Assembly (NCBI RefSeq): GCF_001999725.1
Contig: NZ_MDDP01000008.1
Coordinates: 1-58,905 of the forward strand
DNA length: 58,905 nt
Direction of reading: 5' to 3'
Origin: Cellulophaga omnivescoria
Lineage (GTDB): Bacteria > Bacteroidota > Bacteroidia > Flavobacteriales > Flavobacteriaceae
Made by a program: the position numbers and the translations under genes. Shown piece by piece: positions 32,608 to 42,372 of the stretch; within the stretch, counting starts at the first letter, position 1, and every line of letters starts with the position of its first letter. The notes below the pieces were generated by a model. It had not been told where the DNA came from and made no database searches. It was given only the letters and a program-made list of their open reading frames with translations.

Positions 32608-33780
32608 TTATCCCTTTTTCTTTATTGTAATTTTTGTATTATTTTCATTTACTTTATAATTTATATTGTTTGTAATTTGAATTGTTTCTAAAATTTCAAT
32701 AATTGATTCATTTCTACTAAGAACTCCTGTAAACTTTATATTCTTTATATCTTCGTCAGTAATTAAAATTTCTATATTATACCATCGAGATAACACTTTA
32801 ACAATCTCAGATAGTGTTCTATTTGTAAAGCTAAATTTCCCTTCTACCCATGAAACTTCATCAGCTGCATCTACTCGATATACTTCGAAACCATTGACCC
32901 CTAAAATGAGTTTAGACTGTTCTCCTGGAAGCAATATAGCCGTATGACTACCATTATTCATCGCAATACTTCCCTCTACTAAAGTTGTCAAAATTTCAGT
33001 TTCGTTTTTATAAGCTTTGATATTAAATTCAGTACCCAATACTTCTACTAATTGCTGTTCATTCTTTACTCTAAATTTTGATCCATTATGTTGAGTACTA
33101 GGAGAGACATCGAAGTAAGCTTCTCCATATACTAATTCAACTTGTCTGTTCTCACCTTCTTTAAAACTGACTGGGTATTTAAGTTGGGATTCAGAATTCA
33201 ACCAAACTTTTGTTCCATCCGTTAATTTCAGAACAAACTTTCCTCCTCTTGGTACAGTAATATAGTTATACTTTAAAAGTTCCGCTTCACTATAATTATT
33301 AACATTAGTAGTGTACACTAATTGTCCTTTAGAACTAACGGCATTTTTATTTTTAAAAGATTCCTTTTCATCCAATTCAATTTCTCTCCCATCTTCCAAG
33401 GTTAATATTGCCTTGTCCTTACCAGGTCTTATTACTGAATTTATTTGATTTCTGTTTTGATTGCTAGAATCTGAAGTGTAGGATATTAAGAAACCTAACG
33501 TAAGGAATAGAATTAATGAAGCTGCCAAAGCATATTTATAAACCATTGAAGCTTTCAACCTCTTACTCTTTTTAATTTCCACTTTTAAATTATGTAAAAT
33601 TTGACCAGTATCAGGCTTTGAAACGATAAGAAGAATTTTATAATGCAATTTCACAAAATTCTCAAATACCTTAGCATTACCCTCTACGGCAACCCATGTG
33701 CTGAGTGCATCCAATTCTGATGGAGATACTTCACCATTTAGATATTTTATAATTAATTCTTCTATGTCTTTATTTTCCAT
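32608..33780 (-). CDS. FecR-family anti-sigma factor
   Basis: 390 aa. The cytoplasmic N-terminal part (about 1-85, IEELIIKYLNGEVSPSELDA) binds the sigma factor. One membrane helix (about 87-105, ALAASLILFLTLGFLISYT), then the periplasmic FecR domain (about 175-270, VPRGGKFVLKLTDGTKVWLN and FDVSPS) and a DUF4974 C-terminus (about 310-385, LSEIVKVLSRWYNIEILITD). It holds the divergent ECF sigma factor inactive until the STN domain of the SusC protein signals. The 116-nt gap to the sigma gene holds both promoters. Confidence 0.95.
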   Translation of the reverse strand: MENKDIEELIIKYLNGEVSPSELDALSTWVAVEGNAKVFENFVKLHYKILLIVSKPDTGQILHNLKVEIKKSKRLKASMVYKYALAASLILFLTLGFLISYTSDSSNQNRNQINSVIRPGKDKAILTLEDGREIELDEKESFKNKNAVSSKGQLVYTTNVNNYSEAELLKYNYITVPRGGKFVLKLTDGTKVWLNSESQLKYPVSFKEGENRQVELVYGEAYFDVSPSTQHNGSKFRVKNEQQLVEVLGTEFNIKAYKNETEILTTLVEGSIAMNNGSHTAILLPGEQSKLILGVNGFEVYRVDAADEVSWVEGKFSFTNRTLSEIVKVLSRWYNIEILITDEDIKNIKFTGVLSRNESIIEILETIQITNNINYKVNENNTKITIKKKG

Positions 33781-33896
33781 TTAAATTCTAATCACTTAAT
33801 ACTAAGACAAACACAAAACTCAACACCCTCACTTTTTATATTTTTTTTCTACATTTACCCAAAAACTAACACAAAAAAACTCAAAACCTTCCCTTT

Positions 33897-34505
33897 ATGA
33901 ACTTTAAAGATGATAGAATCTTGATAAAAGAATTGCAAAAAGGAAATGAAAATGCCTATGTATTTTTAGTGCACCAATATGATAAAAAACTTTTTTCGTA
34001 TGCTCTTTCACTCTGTAAAAATCAAGCCTCTGCTCAGGATTTATTGCAAAACGTTTTTTTAAAAATCTGGAAAAAAAGAAAAAGCTTGAATGTCAATTTT
34101 TCCGTAAAAAGTTATTTATATAGATCCGTATATAACGAATTCCTAAATGAATGTAATCGGGAGAAAAGTAAATCTTTAATCGAAAAAGAATACCATTCCT
34201 CACTTCAAAAAACAGTAGAAGATTCTTCTTGTGAAGATGGAGAACATTTAAAAGCATTAATCCTCAAAGAAATAGATAAATTACCACAAAAATGTAAGGA
34301 AATTTTTAAATTGAGTAAAGTTGAAGGCCTAACGAATAAAGAAATTTCAGATTTCACAGGAATTTCCATAAAAACTGTTGAAGGACAAATAACCAAGGCA
34401 TATAAAAAACTACGAAAAAGTCTTTATAATAATGTCAAGCCATTCCTGATTATCATCTTAAAAATAAAAAAATACAAATCACTTATTACATTAAGAAATA
34501 GATAG
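33897..34505 (+). CDS. ECF sigma-70 factor (RagA/FecI-like)
   Basis: 202 aa with region 2 (LVHQYDKKLFSYALSLCKNQ, then ASAQDLLQNVFLKIWKKRKS) and region 4 (IDKLPQKCKEIFKLSKVEGL, then TNKEISDFTGISIKTVEGQI). The C-terminus has an extra lysine- and isoleucine-rich tail of about 25 residues (FLIIILKIKKYKSLITLRNR) that ordinary members lack. It is divergent from the FecR gene and is the expected activator of the 32.5-25.0 kb SusCD operon. Confidence 0.9.
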   Translation: MNFKDDRILIKELQKGNENAYVFLVHQYDKKLFSYALSLCKNQASAQDLLQNVFLKIWKKRKSLNVNFSVKSYLYRSVYNEFLNECNREKSKSLIEKEYHSSLQKTVEDSSCEDGEHLKALILKEIDKLPQKCKEIFKLSKVEGLTNKEISDFTGISIKTVEGQITKAYKKLRKSLYNNVKPFLIIILKIKKYKSLITLRNR

Positions 34506-34834
34506 TTCTAACATTAGTTATATATACTTTTAATAACTTGATGTAGTTCTGTTGCAAATCAATTATTGTATTAAAAAATACAATTAAAATTAAATAGAGT
34601 AAATTATAAATTATTTGATATGAAAATATTATTAAGAAAAATAGGGTGATACTATTGTTAGTTATAACATATTTAACTCATATAAATTATAAGTAATATT
34701 TATATACGAAGTTAAAAATTAGTCTCATATACATTTTTACGTCTTTCCAAATTTTTTTTAACACATCCTATTCTAGATGTTACTATATGAAGTATCCTCA
34801 ACTAATTTCGGGATACTCATTTAATTCGCGTTAC
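34506..34834. other. 329-bp AT-rich gap between two sigma genes
   Basis: No gene is seen. It contains ATTGTATT/AATACAAT (34565-34584), a weak hairpin that may end the plus-strand sigma transcript. The rest is extremely AT-rich without clear structure. Confidence 0.4.
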
Positions 34835-35338
34835 TCAACAGACTACACACGATCTCAAAATCTTATACGCTTTTGCCATATGACCTTCAACAGTCTTAAC
34901 AGAGATATTCATATGCGAGGCTACCTCTTTATATTTCATACCTTCCAACTTACTTGCTACAAAAACATCTTTACATTTAGGAGGTAATACTCCTAAACAA
35001 TTATATAGTTGTTTATAGGTAATTTCATATGATTCTGTTTCAATAATCTCAGGAACCTCTTCTAAATGGCGAATTGAATTAATTAGATTCAAACGGTTAT
35101 TAAGGCGGTGAAAATCGACTAGTTTATTATAAGCCATTTTATGCAAATAGTTCTTTACAGAATGTTCAATCTTAATTTGCTCTTTTTTAAACCAAATTTG
35201 TTCGAATGTATCATGAATAACATCTTCAATCACTATTTTATTTGTTGAGAAAGATAAAAGATAACCAAATAAATCGTCATAATAAGTTTTGTATAATTCG
35301 TTAAAAATCAATTCATTATTAATTGTAAAAGTTTTCAT
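34835..35338 (-). CDS. Orphan ECF sigma-70 factor
   Basis: 167 aa with region 2 (ELYKTYYDDLFGYLLSFSTN, then VIEDVIHDTFEQIWFKKEQI) and region 4 (LGVLPPKCKDVFVASKLEGM, then YKEVASHMNISVKTVEGHMA). Unlike the other two ECF factors in the window it has no FecR gene beside it, and the nearest SusC protein (39.1-42.3 kb) lacks an STN domain. It ends with the unusual CVVC dipeptide pair. Its target and partner are not evident; it may act on a distant locus. Confidence 0.85.
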   Translation of the reverse strand: MKTFTINNELIFNELYKTYYDDLFGYLLSFSTNKIVIEDVIHDTFEQIWFKKEQIKIEHSVKNYLHKMAYNKLVDFHRLNNRLNLINSIRHLEEVPEIIETESYEITYKQLYNCLGVLPPKCKDVFVASKLEGMKYKEVASHMNISVKTVEGHMAKAYKILRSCVVC

Positions 35339-35514
35339 TATATAGTATATTAAAGCTCAGTCAAATAAAAACATGCTTTTACCCGACAACTTGTGTTTAA
35401 ATAAAATTTAGGAATATAGAAAGGACAAACCTAAACATCTAAAAAGTTTTGATTTCAAATAATCAATCTCTTTTTCAATCTTCGGTTCTCATAAGAAATA
35501 GGACAATTATTGTT

Positions 35515-35760
35515 TTATGACTTCATTCTTTTATAAATTATAAAGCCAAATACGAGCACTAAGACAACACCGAAATGTATTATATAATCGTTAAAAAAAG
35601 AAGAATTTTCCTCTTCAACTTGCAGAGATGGCTGTATTTCATACCATTCAATTACCTCATTAGGTAGCATAGCTCCTTCTCCGCTTTCTATTTTTTTAGC
35701 AGGTAATAGTTTTATGAATTTTATACTGTCTTGGCGCGCTATTGAATCCTGAATAGTCAT
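35515..35760 (-). CDS. Possible small tail-anchored protein
   Basis: 81 aa, not recognised. The N-terminal ~50 residues are hydrophilic, and a single hydrophobic segment near the C-terminus (IIHFGVVLVLVFGFIIYKRM) would anchor it by its tail. The frame stays open upstream of the ATG back to the stop region of the SRPBCC gene, with no better start visible, so it could be the remaining 3' part of a longer gene. It lies 57 nt after the SRPBCC gene on the same strand. Confidence 0.4.
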   Translation of the reverse strand: MTIQDSIARQDSIKFIKLLPAKKIESGEGAMLPNEVIEWYEIQPSLQVEEENSSFFNDYIIHFGVVLVLVFGFIIYKRMKS

Positions 35761-35817
35761 AGGAAATTCTTTATTAGATAAAAATAAAGAAACTATATAG
35801 TCTCCATATAATTATTA

Positions 35818-36351
35818 CTATTGTTTATTTGTTTTTAATTGATTTTTTAATCCCTCTAAGAAACTTCCTGTTTCTTTTAAAACATCTCTTTTTAAGTTCT
35901 TTTTATCCTTCTTATCAACTTTATCCTTAAGAACATAATACGTTTTAATAGTCACAAAACATTCTAAATCATTTGCTCTATTGACTTCAAAATAGTAGAA
36001 GTAACTCGAAAATAAGGAATTTGGATTCAAAACTTTAAAACCAATTTTCTTAAATCTTGGAGAAATCACCACGACTTCTTCTTTTCTTTTTGAACCATTT
36101 GCAAAAAAAACTTCACGTACAGTTCCTATACCCTTTCCTTCTATTTTTGCATTTAAAACAATTGACGAACCAAATTCTTCTACATTAGAAAAAACAAGTA
36201 AATATTTCCACACAGTATCCACTGGAGCCTCAATCATTACTCGTTTTTCTACACTTGGGGGAATAGCTTTTGCCGCTTTCATCTGCCCGTAACCATAAAA
36301 ACTGGTTAGTACAAACCCAAATATAAAACTAACACTTTTAATTGTATTCAT
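35818..36351 (-). CDS. Secreted SRPBCC-domain protein
   Basis: 177 aa with a signal peptide (about 1-22, FIFGFVLTSFYGYGQ). The mature part has the SRPBCC/START-like helix-grip pattern: KRVMIEAPVDTVWKYLLVFS, VEEFGSSIVLNAKIEG, GIGTVREVFFANG and the C-terminal helix VLKETGSFLEGLKNQLK. Members bind hydrophobic small molecules; the ligand is unknown. A terminator hairpin (36374-36407) separates it from the thioredoxin-like gene upstream, so it has its own promoter within about 25 nt or depends on read-through. Confidence 0.75.
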   Translation of the reverse strand: MNTIKSVSFIFGFVLTSFYGYGQMKAAKAIPPSVEKRVMIEAPVDTVWKYLLVFSNVEEFGSSIVLNAKIEGKGIGTVREVFFANGSKRKEEVVVISPRFKKIGFKVLNPNSLFSSYFYYFEVNRANDLECFVTIKTYYVLKDKVDKKDKKNLKRDVLKETGSFLEGLKNQLKTNKQ

Positions 36352-36373
36352 AGTTAAAAATCAATTTTTTAAA

Positions 36374-36407
36374 AGCTTTCTGATCTTTGTATAAAAATCA
36401 GAAAGCT
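36374..36407 (-). terminator. Terminator of the kelch-SusCD-thioredoxin operon
   Basis: AGCTTTCTGAT/ATCAGAAAGCT, a perfect 11-bp stem with a 12-nt loop, 23 nt beyond the stop of the minus-strand thioredoxin-like gene; the minus strand continues TTTTAAAAAATTG. Confidence 0.7.
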
Positions 36408-36429
36408 ATATTTAAATAGTTATCTCTTC

Positions 36430-37659
36430 TTAAAATCCTCCTCCGTTCATTTTCATCATAGGGATTGTGTGTATCTTTGTTCCCGCTGCTTCAGCTTCTT
36501 TATCTGCCTTTTGGGCTGCTAATTGAGCAAGTTCTGCTTCAGTCTTATTTCCTAACTTAGCTAAAACATTACTTTTCGCAGTTAATATCGCTGCTTTGTG
36601 TTCGATTTTCGTTTCCTTATTTTCTGCTATCTGTATCCACTTTAAAGCTTTAGCCCATGCAACATCACTTTCATAGGTGTTTACGATGGTATTTACATAA
36701 TTAACTATATCGGCAGTATCTGATGTTAAATTAAATTTAACCACATAGTCGATAGTTTCTATATATTGACTCTTATCCTCCAATCTTTTGAATTTATTTA
36801 TTAGTAATTTACCAAGTAATCCTGGAGCATCTTTATACTCAGAACTTTGTAAAAAATCAATTAGGGCGGCTTCTTTTTCTGTTTCAAAAGGCTTTTTTCC
36901 ATACCAGTAGGTCCATGTTTGAATTTTATCTGCTATAATTTTATAAAGCATATCATCCACCTCTTTATTTCCGTTAGTCTCTTTAAGTTTATCAGCATTA
37001 TTCACCAAATACTGAAACTCTTTTGAATTTGGATCTTTCATAAAATGCTTTAAAACTTTCCAATTATCCTTTTCTAATAATTCCTTATTAGTCAATGAAC
37101 TAATATAGTCTAAAGCTACTGAGCGCTCTAAATCTTTATGATATCCTAATCTCAAGGATACTAGATAGTCATAAATAAAAACCCCATTTCTCTCTCCATT
37201 ATCATATCTCCGCTGCAGATTGATAGCCACTTTATCGTCCTGTAAAGCCATTTTAGAATATTCTAAAAATTCTTCAACATCATAAGCTCCTACAACTCGA
37301 TGAATAATCGTTCCCGATTCATCAAAGTATAGTAATGTTGGAAATGCTTCAATTTGCCAATCTGTTTTAAGTTTTATGCCCTCTCCCTTTTCCATATCCA
37401 TTTTTAAATTGATAAAATTATCATTGAAAAATTTAGCTACATCTTTATTTGTAAAGACATCCCTATCCATTATTTTACATGGACCGCACCAGGTCGTATA
37501 AGCATCTACGAAAATAGGCTTATTTGCTTTTTCAGCCATCTTTAATGCTTTCTTCCATTTGACTCCTTTGAGGAATTTTATATTATACTCTTGTGCTTCT
37601 AATTGATAGCTAATCATAATAGCGAAGATAAACACAACTAATTTTGACATTATTCTCAT
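36430..37659 (-). CDS. Secreted thioredoxin-fold protein with helical C-terminal domain
   Basis: 409 aa with a signal peptide (about 1-22). A thioredoxin_7-type domain (about 28-140) carries TTWCGPCKIMDRDVF (C58, C61), and the cis-Pro segment is WQIEAFPTLLYFDE. The remaining ~260 residues are helical, TPR-like, without recognised motif, ending in a Met/Gly-rich tail. It is the last gene of the operon after SusD (35 nt), so it probably handles disulfides or redox at the periplasmic side for the imported substrate or surface proteins. Confidence 0.8.
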   Translation of the reverse strand: MRIMSKLVVFIFAIMISYQLEAQEYNIKFLKGVKWKKALKMAEKANKPIFVDAYTTWCGPCKIMDRDVFTNKDVAKFFNDNFINLKMDMEKGEGIKLKTDWQIEAFPTLLYFDESGTIIHRVVGAYDVEEFLEYSKMALQDDKVAINLQRRYDNGERNGVFIYDYLVSLRLGYHKDLERSVALDYISSLTNKELLEKDNWKVLKHFMKDPNSKEFQYLVNNADKLKETNGNKEVDDMLYKIIADKIQTWTYWYGKKPFETEKEAALIDFLQSSEYKDAPGLLGKLLINKFKRLEDKSQYIETIDYVVKFNLTSDTADIVNYVNTIVNTYESDVAWAKALKWIQIAENKETKIEHKAAILTAKSNVLAKLGNKTEAELAQLAAQKADKEAEAAGTKIHTIPMMKMNGGGF

Positions 37660-37694
37660 ATTATATTAATTTTTATTGTTTTCTAAATTGTTTT

Positions 37695-39110
37695 CTAATT
37701 GTATCCTGGGTTTTGGATAAGTACATTATCTGACAAATCAATTTCTCTTTGTGGTATAGGAAATATTTTTTCATCTTCTGTTAAATTTATATTTCTCAGG
37801 GGTCTTTCTGTCCTAATAAAGTCAAATCGAGCTCTGCCCTCAAAAGCAGATTCTACATATCTTTCAAAATATAATGCTGTTAATAAACTTTCCTTGGTTG
37901 GAAAATCAGCTTCAACAAATAAATTTAAATTGCTTCGTTCTCTAATCTGATTTAGTAATTCGATAGCTTCCATATTTACTCCATACAGTTGAGTTAATGC
38001 CTCTGCCTTATTAAGCAATACCTCTGCGAATCGAATTATTTGAACATCATCCCTTTGATCAGAATTGTTATACTTGAAAGTTGTTTGCTCATAAATTGTA
38101 GCCGGATTTGTATTGTTTGGGTTGCCTTCATAAATCAACTCTAATCTTCTTTTATCATTAGGATCCATAGCTTCTATGAAGTCAGACGATACGTAAATGT
38201 TTTTGATATAATAAGGAATGTTGTGTGCTCCAAATTGAAAATTACCACCGTTTGAGCTTACAGGAAACCCGAATATCACTTCATCATTAAAGTTAGAAAC
38301 GATACCATCTGGGTTATTTGGAAACAATTCTCGCAACTCCTTTTCTAATGAGTACTCCTGATTATTTTCGACAATAGTAGCCACCTCAACACAGGTTTCA
38401 TAATCTCTTTTATAGAGTAAAACTCTAGAGAGAAGTGCTCGTGCAGTTGCCTTAGTTGCTCTAACTCTAGTTTTATTTCTATCAGCATATGTTTCAGGCA
38501 AATCAACTATAGCTTCCTTTAAATCTGTTTCAATTTGAGTATAAACTTCAGAATTTGTATTTCTCGGAATTAAATCTGAAGGATTGTACCCATCATAAGG
38601 TTTCAATTGTAAAGGTACACAGAGTCCCTCGAAATTAGCTGTTAATCCACCGTGTCCAAAATAACATAATAACATAAGATAGGAATATGCTCTATTGAAC
38701 TTTGCCTCAGCAATATGTTGCAACTCTAGAGTTTCGTCATATGTACCAAAAACAGGCACCTTATCAATAAACACATTAGCGACATTAATCGTTTCATAAT
38801 ATTTTGTCCAAATATTTTCCACTTCTGAATCTGTGGAAACCAAATTTCCATTAAAATAATTAGAGTAGAACGAATTAGAAATTAAGCCCACATAAGGCAA
38901 AGATGCATCAGCAATAACGTGTGTATTCCCTGTACTGGCTAAAAAGAGTTTATGATAAACATCAGACAAAGCTGCCTCTGCATTTTCCGCTGTTGAAAAA
39001 ACTTCTCTCTCAATTAAAATGTCTGTTGGCGCTAGGTCTAAACGATCGTCACATGACCATACACTAATTATTAAGGTGAAGAGTAGTAGTTGAATATGTA
39101 TATTTTTCAT
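37695..39110 (-). CDS. SusD/RagB-type surface lipoprotein
   Basis: 471 aa with a lipoprotein signal ending at Cys20 (SVWSCDDRLD). It has the SusD scaffold: QHIAEAKFNRAYSYLMLLCY, the VIFGFPVSSNGGNF segment, QIIRFAEVLLNKAEALTQLY, and FERYVESAFEGRARFDFIRT. It lies 11 nt after the SusC gene and 35 nt before the thioredoxin-like gene, all in one operon. Confidence 0.9.
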   Translation of the reverse strand: MKNIHIQLLLFTLIISVWSCDDRLDLAPTDILIEREVFSTAENAEAALSDVYHKLFLASTGNTHVIADASLPYVGLISNSFYSNYFNGNLVSTDSEVENIWTKYYETINVANVFIDKVPVFGTYDETLELQHIAEAKFNRAYSYLMLLCYFGHGGLTANFEGLCVPLQLKPYDGYNPSDLIPRNTNSEVYTQIETDLKEAIVDLPETYADRNKTRVRATKATARALLSRVLLYKRDYETCVEVATIVENNQEYSLEKELRELFPNNPDGIVSNFNDEVIFGFPVSSNGGNFQFGAHNIPYYIKNIYVSSDFIEAMDPNDKRRLELIYEGNPNNTNPATIYEQTTFKYNNSDQRDDVQIIRFAEVLLNKAEALTQLYGVNMEAIELLNQIRERSNLNLFVEADFPTKESLLTALYFERYVESAFEGRARFDFIRTERPLRNINLTEDEKIFPIPQREIDLSDNVLIQNPGYN

Positions 39111-39121
39111 AGTATAAAATT

Positions 39122-42100
39122 TTAGAATCCAATATTTACCCCTAGACTATATGATTTTGACTGAGGCATCGTTAGTTCATCATAACCACTTAATAAAGCT
39201 GATGAACCAAATGCACTAACTTCTGGATCAAGACCTGAATAATTTGTAAATGTTAACAAATTATTTCCTTGGATAAATATTGACAAATCATTTAAATGTA
39301 AATCGTTTAATATCTCTTGGGGGAGGCTATAAGAAACCTTTATGTTTTTTAAACGGATATATGATGCATCCTCTAAAAACCTATCAGAATCTCTTCCCGC
39401 CGTATAATCTACTGCTCCACTACCAAAACCATTAGAAACAATTGAAGAGTTATTCAGTTTTGGAATAGTTGTACGATGTCCAGTAATAAGCCAATAGTCT
39501 AATATGTCTTTGCTTAAATTATGGGCTTTATCTGTAGTATAAGTATAAAGAAGTGCTTTTGTACCATTGTACAATTGATTCCCCGATGAAAATGTAAAGA
39601 ACGCATCCAACTTCCAATTTTTATATGAAAAACTGTTTGTTAATCCTCCATAAAAATCAGGTAATGCATCTCCCATTGGTTTTCTATATTGAGATGGGTT
39701 CTCTAATGTCTGAGGAGGTGTTGTACTTTGAGAACCGTCGGGGTAATTCCATACTGGATTACCTGTTAATGCATCTACCCCATCCCAATCATAGAGAAAA
39801 AATTGTCCAGCTGATTTACCCTCTGCAAAATATTTGTAACCCAATTCTGCTCCAGTGACATCATTGCCTTCAAAATTTAACTTCAGTATTTTATTGGTAT
39901 TTCTCGAAATATTGAAACTAGTTATCCACTTAAAATTATGGGTCCGTATATTTTCTGTATTTAGTTGAACTTCCCAGCCTTTATTTTCCATATCTCCAAT
40001 ATTCTGTTGCTGTAAAGCGTATCCTTGATACCAAGGAACTGCAGAAGCATATAATAAATTGTTTATCTTTTTATGATAATAATCAACGGTTACACTAAAC
40101 CTTTCATCAAAAAGATCAATATCGACGCCAAGATCTAAAGTCTTTGTGCGTTCCCATTCTAGATTTGGATTATTTGGTTGTTCTACCTGTAAGATTTCCG
40201 AACCGTAATAATTCAATGGTAGAGAACCTCCTGCTCTTAACAACTTATAGCGACCTTGGTTTCCGTAATAACCACTAGACCCATCAATACCAGAAAAACC
40301 TATACTCCCCCTAAACTTTAGTTCATTAACCCAGTCTAATTTCTTTATAAACTTTTCTTCCGAGGCCCTCCACCCTAATGAAAAGGAAGGAAACCCAATG
40401 TATCTATTATTTTTATTAAATCTGGAAGAGCCATCTATTCGATAAGTGATGCCCCCTAAATATTTATGATTATACTGATAATTAAATCTTGCAAAAGCAG
40501 AAAAAAGCGCCCATTCTCGAACTATTGGATCTACAATTTGAACTATACCAGCTTGATGAATATCTAAAATATCATCATTTGCAAACTCTCGGCCGTTCAC
40601 TGCCAGAGATTTCTCTCTAGATGTTTCAAAACTCTGACCTAAAGTACTATTAATAGAATGAACTGTATTAAAAACTTTGACAATTGTAGCTGTGTTATTA
40701 ATTACGAACTTTTCATTCTTTAAGTCTCTTTCAGTTGCATTTCCTCCAACAATGTCTGGTCTACTAATGATTCTGCTATAAGCGTCAGAATTGTAATGAT
40801 CTATACCGACCTCTGATTTTAAAGTCAACCAGCCTATAGGCTTATATTCCATATAAGCATTACCAATAATTCGATTATCCTTTACATAGTTTAAATCCTT
40901 ATACGCTTGGGCTATAGGGTTATCAATGGTACCAAAACTATTGGGATCCAGTCCAAAATAATAATCTTCATTTTCTGAATATATATGAACATTGGGCGCT
41001 TTTAATATGGCATTTCTATAAATACTAGGAGCATTTAATGCATCATTATCTGAAAAACTAAAAGTTCCATTTAAACCAATTTTTAATTTATCAGAGAAAT
41101 CATAATCGATATTCAATCTGGTATTAAATTTTTCATAATCCTGATTGACGATATAGGAATTTTGTTTTAAGTGAGATGAACTAAAATAATAGCTAAGTTT
41201 TTTTCCTTTCTTATCAACTGAAAGATTCGTACTACTGGTTATTCCGGTACGTAAAACATTATCCAACCAATTGGTTTCGTTACCGTTCACAGGAAAAGCA
41301 TTTTGATTCTCACTATTCAAGAACTCATTGTATACCTTAGAATACTCTTTAGCATTTAAAAGTTCTGGTTTATTTATTGGGTCACTAAAAGTTGTACTTG
41401 TACTAAGGCTCACTCTTGTTTTTTTGGATTTCGCTTTTTTAGTAGTAATTAGAATAACACCAGTTGCTCCTCGTGATCCATAAATAGCTGTAGCATATGC
41501 ATCTTTTAAAACTTCTATGGATTCAATGTCATTTAAATTGAGCATTGATAATGGATTTCTCTCAAATTCAGATTTATGCTCCAACGGACTAGCTACTGAT
41601 GTTCCTCCAAAACCAGAAAAAGGTACGGATCCTCTTTCAAAGTCTGTTGTATTATTACTTCTATTAGAGCCATAAATTGGTACCCCATCTATAACAATCA
41701 ATGGATTATTACTATTTGAGTTTAATGAACTAATTCCTCTAATGGTTATCGAGGTAGCACTTCCTGGACTCCCTGAGCTAGACATAACTTGAACTCCAGA
41801 AATTTTTCCTGTCAGTGCGTTGTCAAAACTTACTGCAGTTTGGTCTATTTTATCACCTTTTAATGTGCCTATTGCTCCTGTAAGATCCCTTTTCTCTTGA
41901 ATACCATACCCAATTACAGTAACTAATTTTAATGCTTCGACATTTGTTTCCAAATAGATTATTATATTTTTGGTATCCTTTATAGTATATTCTTTTGTAG
42001 AAAACCCCATAGACGAAATCACTAAGACATCTCCTTGATTTGCATAAATTTTAAATAGCCCATCAAAATTAGATGCAACACCCTTATTTGATCCTTTTAT

Positions 42101-42262
42101 AAGTATAGTTGCTCCGGAAATAGGCAAATTATCATCTTCTGAAATAATCTTACCCTCTATTTCAATTGTTTTTACTGAAACTGTTTTTTTAATATCCTGA
42201 GCATAAGACATTAAATTCCAGAACAGCAAAATACCAAGTACTATTATATTTTTAATATTCAT
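39122..42262 (-). CDS. SusC/RagA-type TonB-dependent transporter
   Basis: About 1046 aa from the start preferred here. An upstream in-frame ATG (42319) would add 19 residues without a signal character; the ATG at 42262 gives a normal signal peptide (MNIKNIIVLGILLFWNLMSY). There is no STN domain. A carboxypeptidase-regulatory domain (about 35-110) is followed by the plug (about 115-280, PLIVIDGVPIYG and ESIEVLKDAYATAIYGSRGA) and the barrel with a C-terminal Phe. It is preceded by the DUF6242/kelch lipoprotein gene (110 nt) and followed by SusD. The lack of STN fits control by the divergent two-component system. Confidence 0.9.
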   Translation of the reverse strand: MNIKNIIVLGILLFWNLMSYAQDIKKTVSVKTIEIEGKIISEDDNLPISGATILIKGSNKGVASNFDGLFKIYANQGDVLVISSMGFSTKEYTIKDTKNIIIYLETNVEALKLVTVIGYGIQEKRDLTGAIGTLKGDKIDQTAVSFDNALTGKISGVQVMSSSGSPGSATSITIRGISSLNSNSNNPLIVIDGVPIYGSNRSNNTTDFERGSVPFSGFGGTSVASPLEHKSEFERNPLSMLNLNDIESIEVLKDAYATAIYGSRGATGVILITTKKAKSKKTRVSLSTSTTFSDPINKPELLNAKEYSKVYNEFLNSENQNAFPVNGNETNWLDNVLRTGITSSTNLSVDKKGKKLSYYFSSSHLKQNSYIVNQDYEKFNTRLNIDYDFSDKLKIGLNGTFSFSDNDALNAPSIYRNAILKAPNVHIYSENEDYYFGLDPNSFGTIDNPIAQAYKDLNYVKDNRIIGNAYMEYKPIGWLTLKSEVGIDHYNSDAYSRIISRPDIVGGNATERDLKNEKFVINNTATIVKVFNTVHSINSTLGQSFETSREKSLAVNGREFANDDILDIHQAGIVQIVDPIVREWALFSAFARFNYQYNHKYLGGITYRIDGSSRFNKNNRYIGFPSFSLGWRASEEKFIKKLDWVNELKFRGSIGFSGIDGSSGYYGNQGRYKLLRAGGSLPLNYYGSEILQVEQPNNPNLEWERTKTLDLGVDIDLFDERFSVTVDYYHKKINNLLYASAVPWYQGYALQQQNIGDMENKGWEVQLNTENIRTHNFKWITSFNISRNTNKILKLNFEGNDVTGAELGYKYFAEGKSAGQFFLYDWDGVDALTGNPVWNYPDGSQSTTPPQTLENPSQYRKPMGDALPDFYGGLTNSFSYKNWKLDAFFTFSSGNQLYNGTKALLYTYTTDKAHNLSKDILDYWLITGHRTTIPKLNNSSIVSNGFGSGAVDYTAGRDSDRFLEDASYIRLKNIKVSYSLPQEILNDLHLNDLSIFIQGNNLLTFTNYSGLDPEVSAFGSSALLSGYDELTMPQSKSYSLGVNIGF

Positions 42263-42372
42263 TCTATATTCTTTAGTAGATAAATAAAGGGTATTTACGG
42301 TATTGTACTCGATAGGCAAACAAAATGTGTTCCTTCGATAATCAATAACTCCCTTTATTTATTAGAAGTTAT

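Noticed and set aside
42263-42319. Upstream ATG for the 39-42 kb SusC gene
   Set aside because: It adds 19 polar residues in front of a normal signal peptide; the ATG at 42262 is the better start.
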